A program made the position numbers and the translations under genes. A model generated the notes under the pieces. That model did not search any database. It saw only the letters and a program-made list of their open reading frames with translations, and was not told the DNA's origin. From assembly GCF_963576675.1 (NCBI RefSeq), contig NC_088911.1, forward strand, positions 86,643,256 through 86,707,255: a stretch of 64,000 nucleotides of DNA. Reading direction: 5' to 3'. Source of the DNA: Euphorbia lathyris. Lineage: Eukaryota > Streptophyta > Magnoliopsida > Malpighiales > Euphorbiaceae. Shown one piece after another: positions 33,335 through 45,728 of the stretch (position 1 is the first letter of the stretch; each line of letters begins with the position of its first letter).

Positions 33335-36194
33335 ATGACTAAGTTATCTTTCAACATCTCCGATGCCGGCCACCAAAAGACCAACTCCGATGAACCTACT
33401 CAAAATCCCTCTACGCCGAGTAAGGGAAAAACTGGCCAGAACTCTGGTCAAGGAAAAACCATGAAGGTCCGAACCTACTCCAAAGTATTTGAGAACGTAC
33501 GCGAATGGAAGGTTGAACCCTCCAGATGGGTCTCGGAGCACTTCGTACAGAATGAACAGCCATTTGCCGAATGGATTTCCAAGAATGAATGGACTGGGCT
33601 GTTCTCTGTCAGGGATGAAACTTATCCTGACCTAGTGAGGGAGTTTTACCACAACCTCAAGGTTGCCAGTGACTCCACCGACTACCTATGCACTGAAGTA
33701 AGAGGCAAAACCATCTTCATCAACCCTCTGTATATAGGAAACCTTCTCCAACTGAAAACTGAGGGAGCAAGGCTGAGAAAATCGGGAGATCAGGACAAGA
33801 CAAACTATGTACATAGTTTTTGCAAACCTGATGGCTACTCAGGAGAAGTCTCAGCTTCTTCGATGGGTCAGCACCAGAAAATGGCTCACTGCCTGCTGAG
33901 TTATTTTATTTACCCGAAGATCAACTGCACTACATTAGCAACAAACTTTGAACAGTGCTTCATATGGCACATGCTGACATACACCCCCATCAACATGCTG
34001 GTCTTCTTAGTTGCTGGGTTCCTACGCAGCACGGGTACGCTGAGACTTGGGTCACTCATAACTAGGATCCTCATTGACCACAAGATTGACCTCCAAGGTG
34101 AGGAATCTTACCGAGGATCTGAGATAACAGCATCCTCGCTGAGGGCGCTGAAGTTTGGACAGCCTTTGAAGAAAGGTAAAGCTGCTGCCGCTGCTGCTGC
34201 TGATGCTGGCCAAGTTGAGGAAACTGCTGAGCCAAAGAAAGGATGAAGAACTAAGGCCCCAGCTTCCCGCAAGAGGAAAACTGCTGAGACTCCTACTCCA
34301 AACGTTGAGTCTCCAGCAAAGAAGCAGAAGTCAGCTGGCAAGACAGCTGAGAAAAGAACCAGGCAAGGTGAGCCTGGAACTAAAGAAGCTGCTGAGCAAC
34401 CTCAGAAGAAGCAGAAGACTTCAACTTTGACTCCTCTGGAAGCCATACCGACCGACTTCATTGTACCGGGTGACTCTCACTTCACCCAGTGTCAAGGTAC
34501 AGTTGCTGAGTCTGAGGAGCTTGAGGTCCAACTAGATGATCACTTCATCTCTCAAGTTGAGGAAGAACTTGATGGAGATAGTAATGAGGTAGAAGAAGAA
34601 GAAGAAGCCAGCGGTCAGGATGACGCTGAGGATTCTGAGGAAACTGCCAGCGAACATGAAGCTGAGGATGCTAACACTGGGTTAGCTGGTGGAGATGTGC
34701 ATGTCGACACTGAGTTGGCTGCAAGAGTTGAGCAAGTACTTGACCAACACACTGTTGATCAAGTTGAAGAGCAAGCTGACCAGCTTCATACTGAGCAACA
34801 GGAATCCTCCCCTACTCACTCAGGAGAACCTGCCCATACTGACACTCCACCTCGTAGAAGGTGAAAGTTGGTCAAGGCCAGTGAAAAGCCAGTCCTTGAA
34901 CTTCCTGTAAAACTTCCAACTCTTCCTGACATTGTCCTCTCTAAGACAACTAAGGACCCTTCTACTGTCCAACTTAAGTTCTTCAATCGCCAATCCACTT
35001 CCACTACATCTGTGCAATTGGAAAAACAAGCCTCTGTTTCTTCTCAACAGGAACATGCCGACCCCAATGCCTTAGCAACATCAACCAGTCAGGTTGAACC
35101 GTCTACTGTCCATGCTATGTCCTCAAGCATGGTGCTGACTCCTCATCCTTCTGCCGTCAGCGCAGACAGTGTTCAGGTTATTATTTCCACAACTAAACTC
35201 TCTGCTGATCAACCACCAATTCCTCCAACTCAAGTGCAGATTGAGCATACTCTTCCAGTCACTGACCAGGGTACTCCCTTCACTCCACTTCCTTCTGGTC
35301 ATACTGATGTCCATCTGAATGCCACTGAGTCTGGCAAAAAGATCATCGACTCAGTGCAAGCATTAATCCGGGAACTTCAACATTCCACTCCTCCTGCTGC
35401 TGGTTCTACTATTCTCGAGACTACCCAGCTCTCTCAGGTCACTCAGCTTCTCAATGAAGTTAAGGGACTTAAAGATTTGCTGAATGTCGTCTTATCTTTC
35501 CAAGCCCAGCAAGCTAAGCAGGATCTATTGCCAAGTTGGCAGAAATACAGCTGACAACAGTTCAACATCTGAACTCTCTCCATCACCAAGTCCAGAAGTT
35601 GTCCGCTGTGAACACTGACTACGCCACTTCCTCTGAACTCAAAATGCTCTTTGCTCAGCTTCATACTGAGCAACTGAAGACCAACGAGCAAATGGTGTCA
35701 TACAGTCAGTGCTCAGTAGAGAAAATCGGTGAGGCTATAAGACTGCTTAATCTAAATAAGCAAGAGATGGATACTGACGCGTTGAAGCAAAATGAATTGC
35801 TGTCCCTCGCACAACAATCCTTCAACCACATCCGTCATAACAATATCCAACGTCATCATTATGACTCAGCTCTCTTAAAGACATTCCACCAAATCTTTGA
35901 TGGCCTCTCTGAAGCTCTTATCTGGCAAGCCAAAGCTCAAGCTTTCAGTGTGCTGCTGATCTTCGAATACCCACAGAAGTATCAGCAGATGGCGTTGCCA
36001 TCTTTGATGGCGTAAATGAGAGCGCTGAGAAGCTTAAGGAGCTTTCTCAAGAACTGACTAGAGCTGTGTTAACCGATGCATTCAAGCTCCCTGAAGTTGA
36101 CAAAACGGGGGAGAAAGCGCAAGCAGCTAGAGCTCAGCATGAGCGACGTCAGTATGAGCGAAGTCAGTCTTCACAACACAAGAAAAACAAATAG
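33335..36194 (+). pseudogene. Extra (post-pol) ORF of element C, broken at several points
   Basis: Same protein as in A and B (start MTKLSFNISDAGHQKTNS). TGA 34244-34246 and TGA 34862-34864 replace arginine codons of B. A 1-base deletion near 35524 and another indel near 35950 shift the frame; the original end (QSSQHKKNK) is reached at 36194. Globular N-terminal part (LVREFYHNL, MGQHQKMAH, FEQCFIWHMLTY), acidic middle and helical C-terminus are all recognisable. Protein similarity to B persists through the globular and C-terminal parts, while the middle changes faster. Confidence 0.85.
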
Positions 36195-36627
36195 ATAGGC
36201 TAGCTCAGTATACAGTTTTAACCTTTTGTTGCCTTATCTTTTTATGTGTTGCTGTGTAATGAATGACTTCCATCAATATATCATATCCTTATCTTCATCA
36301 TCTTCAAATCCTAAGTTATGATATATATTGCTAAATACTGAGTTATTAAGTATCTTCAATTGAATCAGCCATGTTTAACACTTGTAAAATTATTTGACTA
36401 AATCAAATGCTGATAATATGTTTGACATTCACCTATATGCTTATAAAACACTGTCTATTAAGAACTCATTGAACAATAAATTACTTAGCGCACTCTATAT
36501 GACTAAACCTTCCGCTTTATACTGAGTAAATAGAATATGTTGAAATAGCTGACCTATATTTGAAAACTGATCTTTGACTTACTCATTTAAACCTTTAAAT
36601 GTTTTAAGTCAGTAGCTCAACCCTTAC

Positions 36628-36722
36628 GGGGGAGTTTGCTTAAATATACTAGGTCAACTATCATGGGGGAGCTCATACTGAGTTCCTTGCTGAATAGTTT
36701 TGCCAACATCAAAATGGGGGAG
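36628..36722 (+). promoter_or_regulatory. Three polypurine tracts of element C
   Basis: GGGGGAG at 36628-36634, 36665-36671 and 36716-36722, with the same spacing pattern as in B; the last is two bases from the 3' LTR. Confidence 0.9.
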
Positions 36723-36724
36723 TT

Positions 36725-38058
36725 TGTTGAAACACCTTTCCATATAATTTTGATTTGACAAAATTGTTTAAGTATAATTAAAATACATATTCTAAACACA
36801 CCAAGTTTAAATGCTTTAATTTATTCTACTAATGTGTTTGTTCAATGTTGAGTTAAAACTATTATAAGACATAAGGATTAAATGGACGAAGCCCATTACG
36901 GAAGCCAAGGCCCAAGTCAAACAACTCAGTACACTCGGCCCGCGTATGTCAAGACGTTGCCGTTTTGAACAAAACGCAACTCAGCAAACAGAAGGATCTA
37001 GAAGACCTCCGGGAACAACTTCAAGATGAAGTTGCTGAGTAGTCTTGACAAACGTACAAGACAGCAGCTGGCGAAGGAAAACTTCCAGACAAAGTGTTTC
37101 CTCTTTTGGCAAAGTTCAGACGACACAGTATGCTGTGCAGTTGACCTTACCATAAAAAGAGAGACCATCTGCTGAGCTGACCGAGGACAGAAGATACACG
37201 ATTGTGATTGGCCGAGAGCTCTGAGCAAGTTAGGATGACAATGACATATAGCCGTTTCCCTCCAACGGTTATTTTGAAATTCGAAATGACCGACGCCCAG
37301 ACGTCTCTATAAATAGTGCCATCATAAGCTTCACAAGACACAGAACTTGATTAAGCAGTTACGCTGACCAAATTTCTACACAAGTTCTGCAAGCCAGAAG
37401 CAAAGCAGATCTTACACTACAATTTCTTATATTTGTGTAAAAGTCTAGAGTGATTGTTAAATCGTCTAAAGTGTCTTAGCACATCTTTGTATTAGGACAA
37501 AACACTTATCATTTCTAGAGATAGAAAGGAGAGGCTGAGTACTCGGTTTTAAGTACTCAGCGTGAGATTAGGATTGAGTAGAAGTATAGAGGAAGGTACT
37601 CTTGTCATACTCAATTGCTGATATTGCAAAGGGTTTGAGGCTCTACCTTTAAAGAGCTCAGTAGAGGATTTGAAATCTCGAAACGTGTTCCGGGGACAGG
37701 ACGTAGGCTTAGAAGAAGCCGAACCTGGATAAATCTGCTGAGTGAAGTATTTCTTACCTTTAACTCCTTATTTATATTGCTTGCTTTAAATAATCAAAAC
37801 TGGCCAAGTAAAGAGGTCAAATTGAGTTGTGCGCGTTGAACGTCTGAGCTGAGGAATAGACTCTAAGTGCTATCTCTTGACTCAAGCTAAGAAACTGACC
37901 TAGTCACCTGTTGACTAAGCCAGTATCTTGCTGTTTACTCAGCGCCGATGTTCAAACCTTTTTCTTTAGAAAAAGAAGTCTGCCCTAATTGAGAAAAAGT
38001 TTAAATAGTTCCTAACCCCCCCTTGGAACTATACTTGCAACCTTACAAGGGACCAACA
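36725..38058 (+). repeat. 3' LTR of element C
   Basis: 1334 bp, same ends as the 5' LTR. It is followed by the target duplication TTCAT and then by the rest of LTR D. Confidence 0.95.
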
Positions 38059-38416
38059 TTCATCTCATTGGTATTAGTAGGTATAACTAATCCTCAGACT
38101 CAAACATTCGTTAATTAGTGATTCTGGATTATGGAGTCTGGTACTTTGATTCTGTGTGAGCACGATCCAACAGGTGAGAGCCTGGGGTGTGTGAGAACAG
38201 GGTTGGGTATCACACAAAGTAATTGCAGAATAGTTAATGTCAGATTGAGCATTCGTCACTCCCGATAAGTGGGAGATATATCCAAATGGCCGCTTGTGGT
38301 GAATTAACTGAAATCCTTGCAAGGTGATAGAGTTAAGAGTAGAAATGAACATTTCACTTAACTTATCTTTCAGAGTGAATTCAACCTGTACAAGTAAAAC
38401 CAGACTCTTCGTTATA

Positions 38417-39372
38417 TATAACCTTGACACGTTCTGATGTGATATTGGTTATGAAAAAGAGATAATAACCAAATCAACAAGTTTTCCCGATCTATCTTAA
38501 GGAATTAATAGAATCAAATAACAAACATAAATTGGTGATAACAAACCAATCCCAAAGAATTAAAGACAATGAAAGGAGATCTGACCTTACACCTTCGAAT
38601 AATTAAATTGGAACCTGAGTGTTTGGCGATTCACAAGTACCTTACCAAAATACTTGTTCACGATCAAAATAATATTGCAAGAATGATGACCCGGTCTCTC
38701 AAGCTCACAATAAAGAATTCAATCCCGGATTGAAAATAATTCCCAAAGGAAAAGAAGAACTTTTGTTCATAAAAATATTGATTTCTGATTGATGAAAATA
38801 ATGAAGAATACAAGCCTTTATATAGGCTACAAAATAAACCTAAACCTAAACTAAAAAGGAAGTTGAATCCTAGTGCACCAAGGTAAAAGAAATCCTAATT
38901 AGACAAGGAAAAACATTAAATTCGTTTTTGTCCTTTAGAGCCCAATTTCAGCCCACTAATTAACATTATTTGGGCCTTTTAATTAGCTAGAAATAAGCCC
39001 AATCAAACCTATAAGGTTATAGCATTAATTTTAATGAGTCCCAATGGGTTTTGCACATGCCAAACACATGCAAGTCCAAAGCTTCTCTTAAAATATGATC
39101 AACCTTTTTACATATCACTATTATGGGCTTGGGCTTGGATACAACACAAAAACACACCATCTTTAATGACTTCGCTAGAATTCATTCCTTGTTTAAAGAA
39201 GCTCAAGATGAGTCCATTAAGCATTTGTTGGTCTTTCTTTGCACGATTCTTCGTCATAGGTCCAATTGACAGCTCCAATGGATCCCTCATGCTTCTACTA
39301 GGCTCCTTAACTCCAAGCTCCTTTGTTCCATGCTCTTGTGCTTTTGATATCACATCACGTTCCATGGTTATA
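38417..39372 (-). mobile_element. Gypsy-derived fragment with polyprotein C-terminus, inside LTR D
   Basis: On the minus strand 39365-39108 encodes an 85-residue peptide with GPMTKNRAKKDQQMLNGLI, a motif I know from the extreme C-terminus of plant Ty3/gypsy polyproteins. LTR-like sequence follows (TATATAAAGGC near 38815-38825, T-rich leader). The fragment is bounded by inverted copies of about 28 bp (38417-38446 and 39346-39372, sharing TGATGTGATAT and TATAACC). It is either a truncated gypsy element or a small non-autonomous derivative; exact ends are not certain. Confidence 0.55.
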
Positions 39373-41335
39373 AGGAATTGACCGACAGGATATAGTTGAT
39401 GAAGGATCGTATTATACTGTACCTAATACAGAAAGGTTAACGCCAGTTATCAACCTGACTTCTTAATTGCTCTAGGGGAATATCATAGGTTCTGCTAGTA
39501 ACAGCTCGCGACGGTATTCCGTTATATATATGTTGGAATTAATCGTGATGACTAATTTCAAAGGATATATACGGCTAGTGGCAATAAAGAACCTAATGGG
39601 TCGCATATGGGACTTGGAATCGGAGGACGAAAATGTAATTAGTGAGACACTATATATATGGGCCGAAATTTGTAGATTAATTAGGGATAAATTAATTTGA
39701 TTAATAATTATAATTTGATTATGGTTGTGAATTAAATTAAAGGATTATCTGATAATATTAATTAGAAGTTTTTATGTGATTGAAACTCTAATTAATTATC
39801 CATAACATTAATTAATTATTAATTTGATTAATAATAATTATCTAGATATAATTAGTTATTATTTAGATAATAGTAAAGTGTTTATTTAATTATCTAATTA
39901 GGAATCCTATTCCGAATAAGATTCCAATTATTTAATTACCTAACACAACCGAGATTAGGGTTTTGAGAAGTCTATAAATAGATTCCCTAACCCCATAATT
40001 CGGCCAACACTAAATAGATGGGCTAGAGGAATCGTTCCGCAACCGTCTCGGCTAATTACAATCTTTCTTACTCTCTCTTTGATCTCGTATCGATTTCTGT
40101 TAGAGGCAATCATTGCGATTGCTATTATTAAGGTTTATTACTGATTAGTTATCTTTTTCTGTGTTGTTTTTTCTGTTGTTCGTGATACACGGATTAAGAG
40201 TTGTGGGAACTTCGTTTGCAACCGTAGATAGTTCTTCACCGAAGGTATTACTTTCTATCGCTCTTTATATGAAATAACAATTAACAGATCTTGGAAAAGG
40301 GAAATAGATAAAATAGATAAAATTTTATTATTCCGCTGCGCCTAGGCTTGTCTATTTTCCTTCACATTGGGGCTGGTTTAAGCCATTTTGAAGATGACAG
40401 ATTTCATTTCCATTCCGACAAGTTTCGCAACTAATTGGGTTCCATCAAATCTCAAACCCATATACCAAATCACTATTAATCTCGTGAATAAAACATTCTT
40501 GCCAACCCTCACTAGTAACAACAACACAACCATAAGCTCTACGATGTAAGAATTCTCCACATCTGCAACACTGGTAAAGTTATCCATAACATAAGAATAG
40601 AGGATCAACTATTTTGATTAACAGAAGCATCAGTGACTCTAATTATGAACTTAGGGTAATTGATAGCTTAAACAAGGCATTTTCCAACATATAAAGATAA
40701 CACTGTTTAGTTGTTTTCACAAGAAAGTTCAAAAGAAGAAGAAGGAAAGCTGCAATTTTCAGATCCCCCATGCAAAATTGTAACACCATTGCATGGGCTA
40801 CAGAGTTATATTAAGAACACTAGATACCAAACTAGATGCAGTACAGTTGCATATCCATCAACAACATATTTTATCCTCAGTCCTCCCTCAACTACTGCGA
40901 AGCCCATGATTTCACCGCCTTACATTTCTTTGTGAAGAGAGAGAAAGAGAAAGAGAAGGATAAAATGCATCTGAGTGCCCTCAGCATGGAAGGAAGGAAT
41001 TCTAAATTCCAGATCTTCTTTTTAGAGAGAGAGAGATTAGAAAGGGAGGATAAGAGAGAGAAAGGGAAAGATATATAAAACAGATGCACAAGGGTATTTT
41101 AGTAATTGTATTAGGGATAGGGGTATTTTAGCAATTGCATAAGAAGTAGGTCCCACTTTTGAATGAGTATAATAGAAAAATGTCGAGGTGGCACATTAAC
41201 TGGTCATTTTTACCTGTTGTACACCATAGTGTGCGATCACCTATAAGGTCGCATAAATTAGTGTGACAAAATGAAGATTGTACACTAAAGTGTTAAATGG
41301 GGCAAACGTTATACACCACATATGAAATTTGCCCT

Positions 41336-42716
41336 GCCTTTGACAACTAGTCTAGCTTTAAATCTATCTACCTTACCATTTTTCTTGTATTTGACTCGAA
41401 ATACCCACCTAGTAAGTAAAGGTTTGACATTAGGAGTCAAAGGCATTATGTCCCAAGTTTGATTGGTTTCTAGGTCTAGATTCATTACTGCAATCCATCT
41501 GTCATCTTTAATAGCCTCATAATAATGAGCAATTTCTTTAGTTTTGGAAAGATTGGCAAGACAAATAAACCACTAGGTGTAGCTAAAATAGAAGTAGGAA
41601 AAGAAGACAAGTGACACAATCTTTCATCCAGGATGGTTGAGAAACAGAATGAGTAGATTTTCTCAAAATAGGAGTTGGTATAACTGTATCTTGGCAAGAA
41701 GAAGAAGTTAATTGAGAGAATAATGAGATGATATAAATTATAGGAGAAGGATCCATTATAGGGAGATAAGGAAATAAATCTTCTTGAAAAGAAACATCAA
41801 TACTTACTATAATTTTGTTGGTATTCAAATCTAAGATTTTATACCCCTTTTGACCTACAGAAAAGCCTAATAAAATGCAATAGTGAACTCTTGTAGCAAA
41901 CTTGTCCTTGACTGAATGGCCATCAGTGTAATAACACTGACAAACAAATACTCTGAATCTATCATAAGAAGGTGACCGGTTGTATAATAATTGACACGGT
42001 GTTTGCCAATTTAAAACCTTAGTAGGCAAGGCATTAATAATGGCAACAACTATAAGACTAGCTTCTTCATAGAAAGTTGTAAGTAAAGAAGCCTACATTA
42101 AGACTCCTCTTGCAACTTGTAATAGGTGCATGTGCTTTATCTGAACTACACTATTTTGTTGAGGTGTGGAAGCACGTGCCTTTTGATGCACAATTCTTAA
42201 ACCCCTGAAACAGCTTTTGACAATTTCCATTAACAAATTCACCTCCATTGTTTGTTCTAATGACCTTCACTCATTTTTTTATGTTGTGTTTCAGTCATAG
42301 CAAATAAAACTTGAAGAATAGAACAAATATGTGATTTATGTTTGAGCATAACTACCCAAGTGACTCTAGTGAAATCATCGACTAAAGTCATAAAGTATAT
42401 TGCACGTGAAAGAGAATGATGTTTACAAAGGCCCTCATAAATCAACACACAACAAATCAAAAGGTGCTTTAGTAGATATTACACTTTTGTGAAACACAAA
42501 CCTGCTTTTCTTGGCACAATGACAAATATCACAATAAAAAATACTACAAGAAGCATGAATACTGTCAATATGGCTAATAACATCCATAGAGGCATGGCCT
42601 AGTCTACTATTCCACAAATCTTTAGACAAAACAACTGGTTTAGTCTCTGTTACAAAATTGGTTTCTAAAGCCTCCAGGTTGAGAACTAGTTTATGTCCCT
42701 GAAGAACCTGCCACAT
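41336..42716 (-). pseudogene. Copia F pol, 5' part: integrase and start of RT
   Basis: Minus strand. The integrase zinc-binding segment (LWNSRLGHASMD, YCDICHCAKKSRF) is at 42435-42716. The core (YFMTLVDDFTRVTWVV) is in another frame at 42257-42460, and a further piece with stops reads NNGGEFVNGN near 42220-42240. The post-integrase region (LLGFSVGQKGYKILDL) is at 41583-42029. RT begins at 41345-41530 (YYEAIKDDRWIAVMN, TRWVFRVKYKKNGKVDRFKARL) and is cut by E within VKG. Confidence 0.85.
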
Positions 42717-42721
42717 TTATT

Positions 42722-42957
42722 AATATGTAAAACTGTTTTTTGAGAATACAAACTAGCTATTACATTGTCGTTTATACTAAAAGATCACATACTTAAAGCA
42801 CACTATGTTAGCTAACAATTTTGTTAGGTTGAACGATTCTTTGTTCCGCAGAATGATGACAGATGTTGATGAGCTATTGAGGATGAATGGTGATTATTGT
42901 TGGAAGAATACTACAAGGATTGCCACATCACTAATGAGCAATGCCCATCCTTCCACA
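42722..42957 (-). repeat. 5' LTR of copia element F
   Basis: On the minus strand it begins TGTGGAAGGATGGGC and ends near 42722; it matches the 3' LTR at 24165-24388. No primer site or gag follows, so an internal deletion joined the LTR to pol. Confidence 0.65.
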
Positions 42958-43132
42958 CTATATAGATAAATTTTATACTTCTAGAAATTAATCGTTGTGA
43001 AATAATGATTAATAAGTGTTAGGCTAGGCCACTTGGCCCGAATTGAATTTGTTGGACTACACCACTTGGTCCAAATTGAATTTATGAAAAAGCCATAAAG
43101 CTTTGTTATAGAAGTGTAAAAGCATCCCATAT
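42958..43132. other. Short spacer, nothing recognised
   Basis: Contains an imperfect direct repeat (GGCCACTTGGCCCGAATTGA and CACCACTTGGTCCAAATTGA); no gene. Confidence 0.5.
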
Positions 43133-43773
43133 AGGGCTTTCAATTAGTTGGGGATTCCCATCCCTGTTGGAGACCTGGCCCGTTGAGGATGGTGAATCCC
43201 CGTTTGTGATCCCCATGGAGCGGGGCTGGTTTTTGTTTTGTCCCCGATAGTCGGGGACGATGCGGGTATGGTTATAAGTGTTCCATCCTTGCCCCCGTCC
43301 CCATCCCCGTCCCTGAATGTCCCCAACTAAATACCTGAATATAAAAAAAAATAAACTAAAAAAATATATATGTGATCTAGATAAACTAAAAAAAGATTAA
43401 AACAGAACATATTCTAAAAATAAATTAAGACAGATTAAGTAAGAGCTCTAACTAGGTTGGTTTAAAATTAAAACGGAACCTATATAATTAGGAGTAGAAA
43501 TTATAAAATAAAAAAATTGAAAGCTAATAAGTAATGCATGCACCGAGGATAGGGATTCCCCGCGAGGATGGAAATCTTAGAAATCAAAACCTTGGAAACC
43601 TTAAAAAAAGTAAAGAAATTAAAAAGTTAAACGGGGATGAGATTTCTCGCGGGACGGGGATGGTAGTCAAAATTTTCCCCATATGTTATTCGGGATGGGG
43701 AATCCCCGATAGATCAGTGGTCGGGGATGGTTAATGCAATTTCCGCCCAGATCCACCCGGTTTACAGCCCTAA
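43133..43773. mobile_element. hAT-type MITE rich in CCCCG/CGGGG words
   Basis: Left end AGGGCTTTCAA, right end (other strand) TTAGGGCTGTAAA, flanked by a perfect 8-bp duplication TCCCATAT (43125-43132 and 43774-43781). Eight-base duplications with AGGGCTGTAAA-like ends are typical of plant hAT elements. Sub-terminal regions carry many copies of GGGGATGGGGA-type words in both orientations. No transposase. Confidence 0.85.
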
Positions 43774-44480
43774 TCCCATATTGTTTGGAGATCATTTTGA
43801 ATTGATATTTATAAAAAAGGGCCTCATCACATGCGCGCGCTGCCGACTGACTGACCCGGGTTGGGTTGGGTTGGTGTATACTCTATATTTTTTTAATTTT
43901 TTAATTTAATTAATTTAATTTCGGAATTAATATTTATTTAATTAATTTTCGGAATTCTTTAATTAAATATTTTTTTTATCTTCCTCAAACAAAACTTTTG
44001 ATTTAGTCCATCTGAATTAGTCTTTTTTGTTCCCCACTTTCCTCATTTCTCTCCCACCTTCTTCTCCACCAAACCAGAACACAACTGCTCCATTTTTTTC
44101 TATAAATAGTTGTGTGATTTTCGTTTTTAAATATACTAGAAATCATTTTTGCTTCTGAAAAACAAAACTGAGCAATAATTTGAGTGTAGTCAGACCGTGT
44201 TCGTACTGTGTAATACGAACTCGTATTTCTCATTGAGTGAACTATTTTATTTTGGAGGCAACTGGAATTCACACTGTTTGCACTTACTGAAGGCAGTTCC
44301 GTGAACGTCTTAAAAAAACGACCTCATCCAGAACTCATCTCATTACCGTGTTCGATGAAATTGTGTTTTTCCAATTCCCACTTTAACAATAAGTTATACA
44401 AAATTGAAATTAAGATGAAAAAAAATTTGAATCCTTATTAACTTAAGAATTATTGGGTATATTAGGAGAAAGAACATGTA

Positions 44481-45066
44481 AGTAGATCTGGTAAAAGTAG
44501 ATAGGACCCGATTACACGATACGAAATTGATACGTAATTTTAGTTTTTAGGTTTAGCTTAATAGGTAATGTGTCATTTTTGGATTGACTCAAAACTGACA
44601 TGCAATTTTTTGGATTGGGTTAAGGTTGATATGATAACCCAAAAACGATACGAATATTTAAAACTATTGTTATTTTCTCTCATATTTTTATATGTGACTT
44701 TATTAATAAAGATAATGAAATTATAATTATCACTTACAAATATGATTCCAAACTCCTAAATTGTTATAAACAAATTACATGATCATCTAACATGATATTA
44801 ACTAACTTTTCGATGGTTAGTGTTATAACATACTAATGTAAAAATGACAAAATGTTTAAAAATAGTACTATCATATTTCTTATATTTTTAAAATTTATCA
44901 TTAATATATATGCATAACATGTAACCTGAAAACACGATATGAAATCGAAACTAATCCGAACAGATTAACATAATTATGACATGAAAGTTTTTGAGTTGGA
45001 TTTGAATTTACTCTTTTTAAATGAACCTGAAAATAATACGATACGAATATGAAATTTCTAGGTCTA
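44481..45066. mobile_element. Possible diverged MITE with ACGATACGAA words
   Basis: The ends GTAGATCTGG (left) and, on the other strand, GTAGACCTAG (right) are similar. Inside, words such as ACACGATACGAAATTGATAC and AATACGATACGAATATG recur towards both ends. This is the pattern of an old hAT-like MITE, but I could not find a clear target duplication. Confidence 0.35.
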
Positions 45067-45728
45067 CATATATGCATAGGGAAAAAGGGGTAATTATGTT
45101 AAAAATTAAACAAATGAAAATAATATTTTACGAGAAGCTCCAATGGTTCATAAAAAACTCTTCGTTGTTTGCTTCAAAACAGTTAATATCACTAAACACT
45201 TTGGCCCAGTTTAGTAAAGAGTTTCTTGAGATAAAATTAGATGTTCGAGTCATTTTAGAGATTTTAACTAGTTGAACGTCTAATAATAATGTTTGGTTTA
45301 TTGAATCCAAAAAACTAATTTTAAAAAATCTAATTTTACGAAAATTTTCAATTAATTTATTGAACGATATTTTACATTTAATTACTAACTTTAACTCTAA
45401 ATAAAATGAATAACTATCAACAACAACCAGTTAAGACTAATCACTATTTGACAAACATAACCTTTATTTGGAATAGTTTGGAAGAAAACGACAGAAAGTT
45501 AAACCAATTTTCTAAGAATGAATTTTCCAGATTCATAATTTAATATATTTTTATTTTATTTGGATGTATAAGGCAAAAAAGACAAAAATGTATAAAAATG
45601 TGGCTATTGTTGTAAAATTCAAAAACAGGATAAGCGTCTCTTAGCAATCCCAAAACTCTCCGTTCCTTTCCTCTCAACAATTAATTCAACAACTTTACAG
45701 AAGCAGAAGCAGCTCAAACAGTTTAGTA

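Larger units (their letters stand above)
26586..38058 (+). mobile_element. Complete Sirevirus-type copia element C (11.5 kb)
   Basis: Flanked by the 5-bp duplication TTCAT (26581-26585 and 38059-38063). Same order as B: LTR, primer site, gag, pol, TATA-bearing spacer, extra ORF, three polypurine tracts, LTR. By hand count the LTRs differ at about 25 positions (about 2%), so its age is similar to B. Gag is fully open; pol and the extra ORF are broken. Confidence 0.95.
26140..40364 (+). mobile_element. LTR D (solo-LTR-like), nested in E, interrupted by C and a gypsy fragment
   Basis: It starts TGTTGGAGTTTAGTGTCC and ends TTTTCCTTCA, with the 5-bp duplication CATTG on both sides (26135-26139 and 40365-40369). 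After removing element C and the gypsy fragment about 1.8 kb remain, with no coding domain. A TATA box TCTATAAATAG lies at 39971-39981. These features fit one LTR left after recombination between two LTRs; the orientation is taken from the TATA box. A short non-coding element cannot be excluded. Confidence 0.7.
25631..41335. mobile_element. MULE-type non-autonomous element E inserted in copia F
   Basis: Outer ends are inverted copies: the left starts GGGTAATTTTCATGCGTGG and the right, on the other strand, AGGGCAAATTTCATATGTGG. The inverted similarity runs over 150 bp. A perfect 9-bp duplication GCCTTTGAC (25622-25630 and 41336-41344) lies exactly at the VKG codons of the copia F RT. Without the nested LTR D the element is about 1.5 kb (25631-26139 and 40370-41335). 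No transposase is visible. The right arm holds a short Cys-rich reading remnant on the minus strand (40375-40610). Confidence 0.85.
24165..42957 (-). mobile_element. Old copia element F, gag-less, interrupted by three layers of insertions
   Basis: Read on the minus strand: 5' LTR (42957 to about 42722), integrase, start of RT (to 41336), then insertion E, then the rest of RT, RNase H, an AAGGAGGGGT polypurine tract and the 3' LTR (24388 to about 24165). The two LTRs match recognisably (TTAGTGATGTG, ACTGTTTTACA) but with much divergence. Gag and protease are missing: the 5' LTR passes straight into pol at about 42720. A possible target duplication is CTATA (24160-24164 and 42958-42962), though the left LTR border is uncertain. 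Confidence 0.8.
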
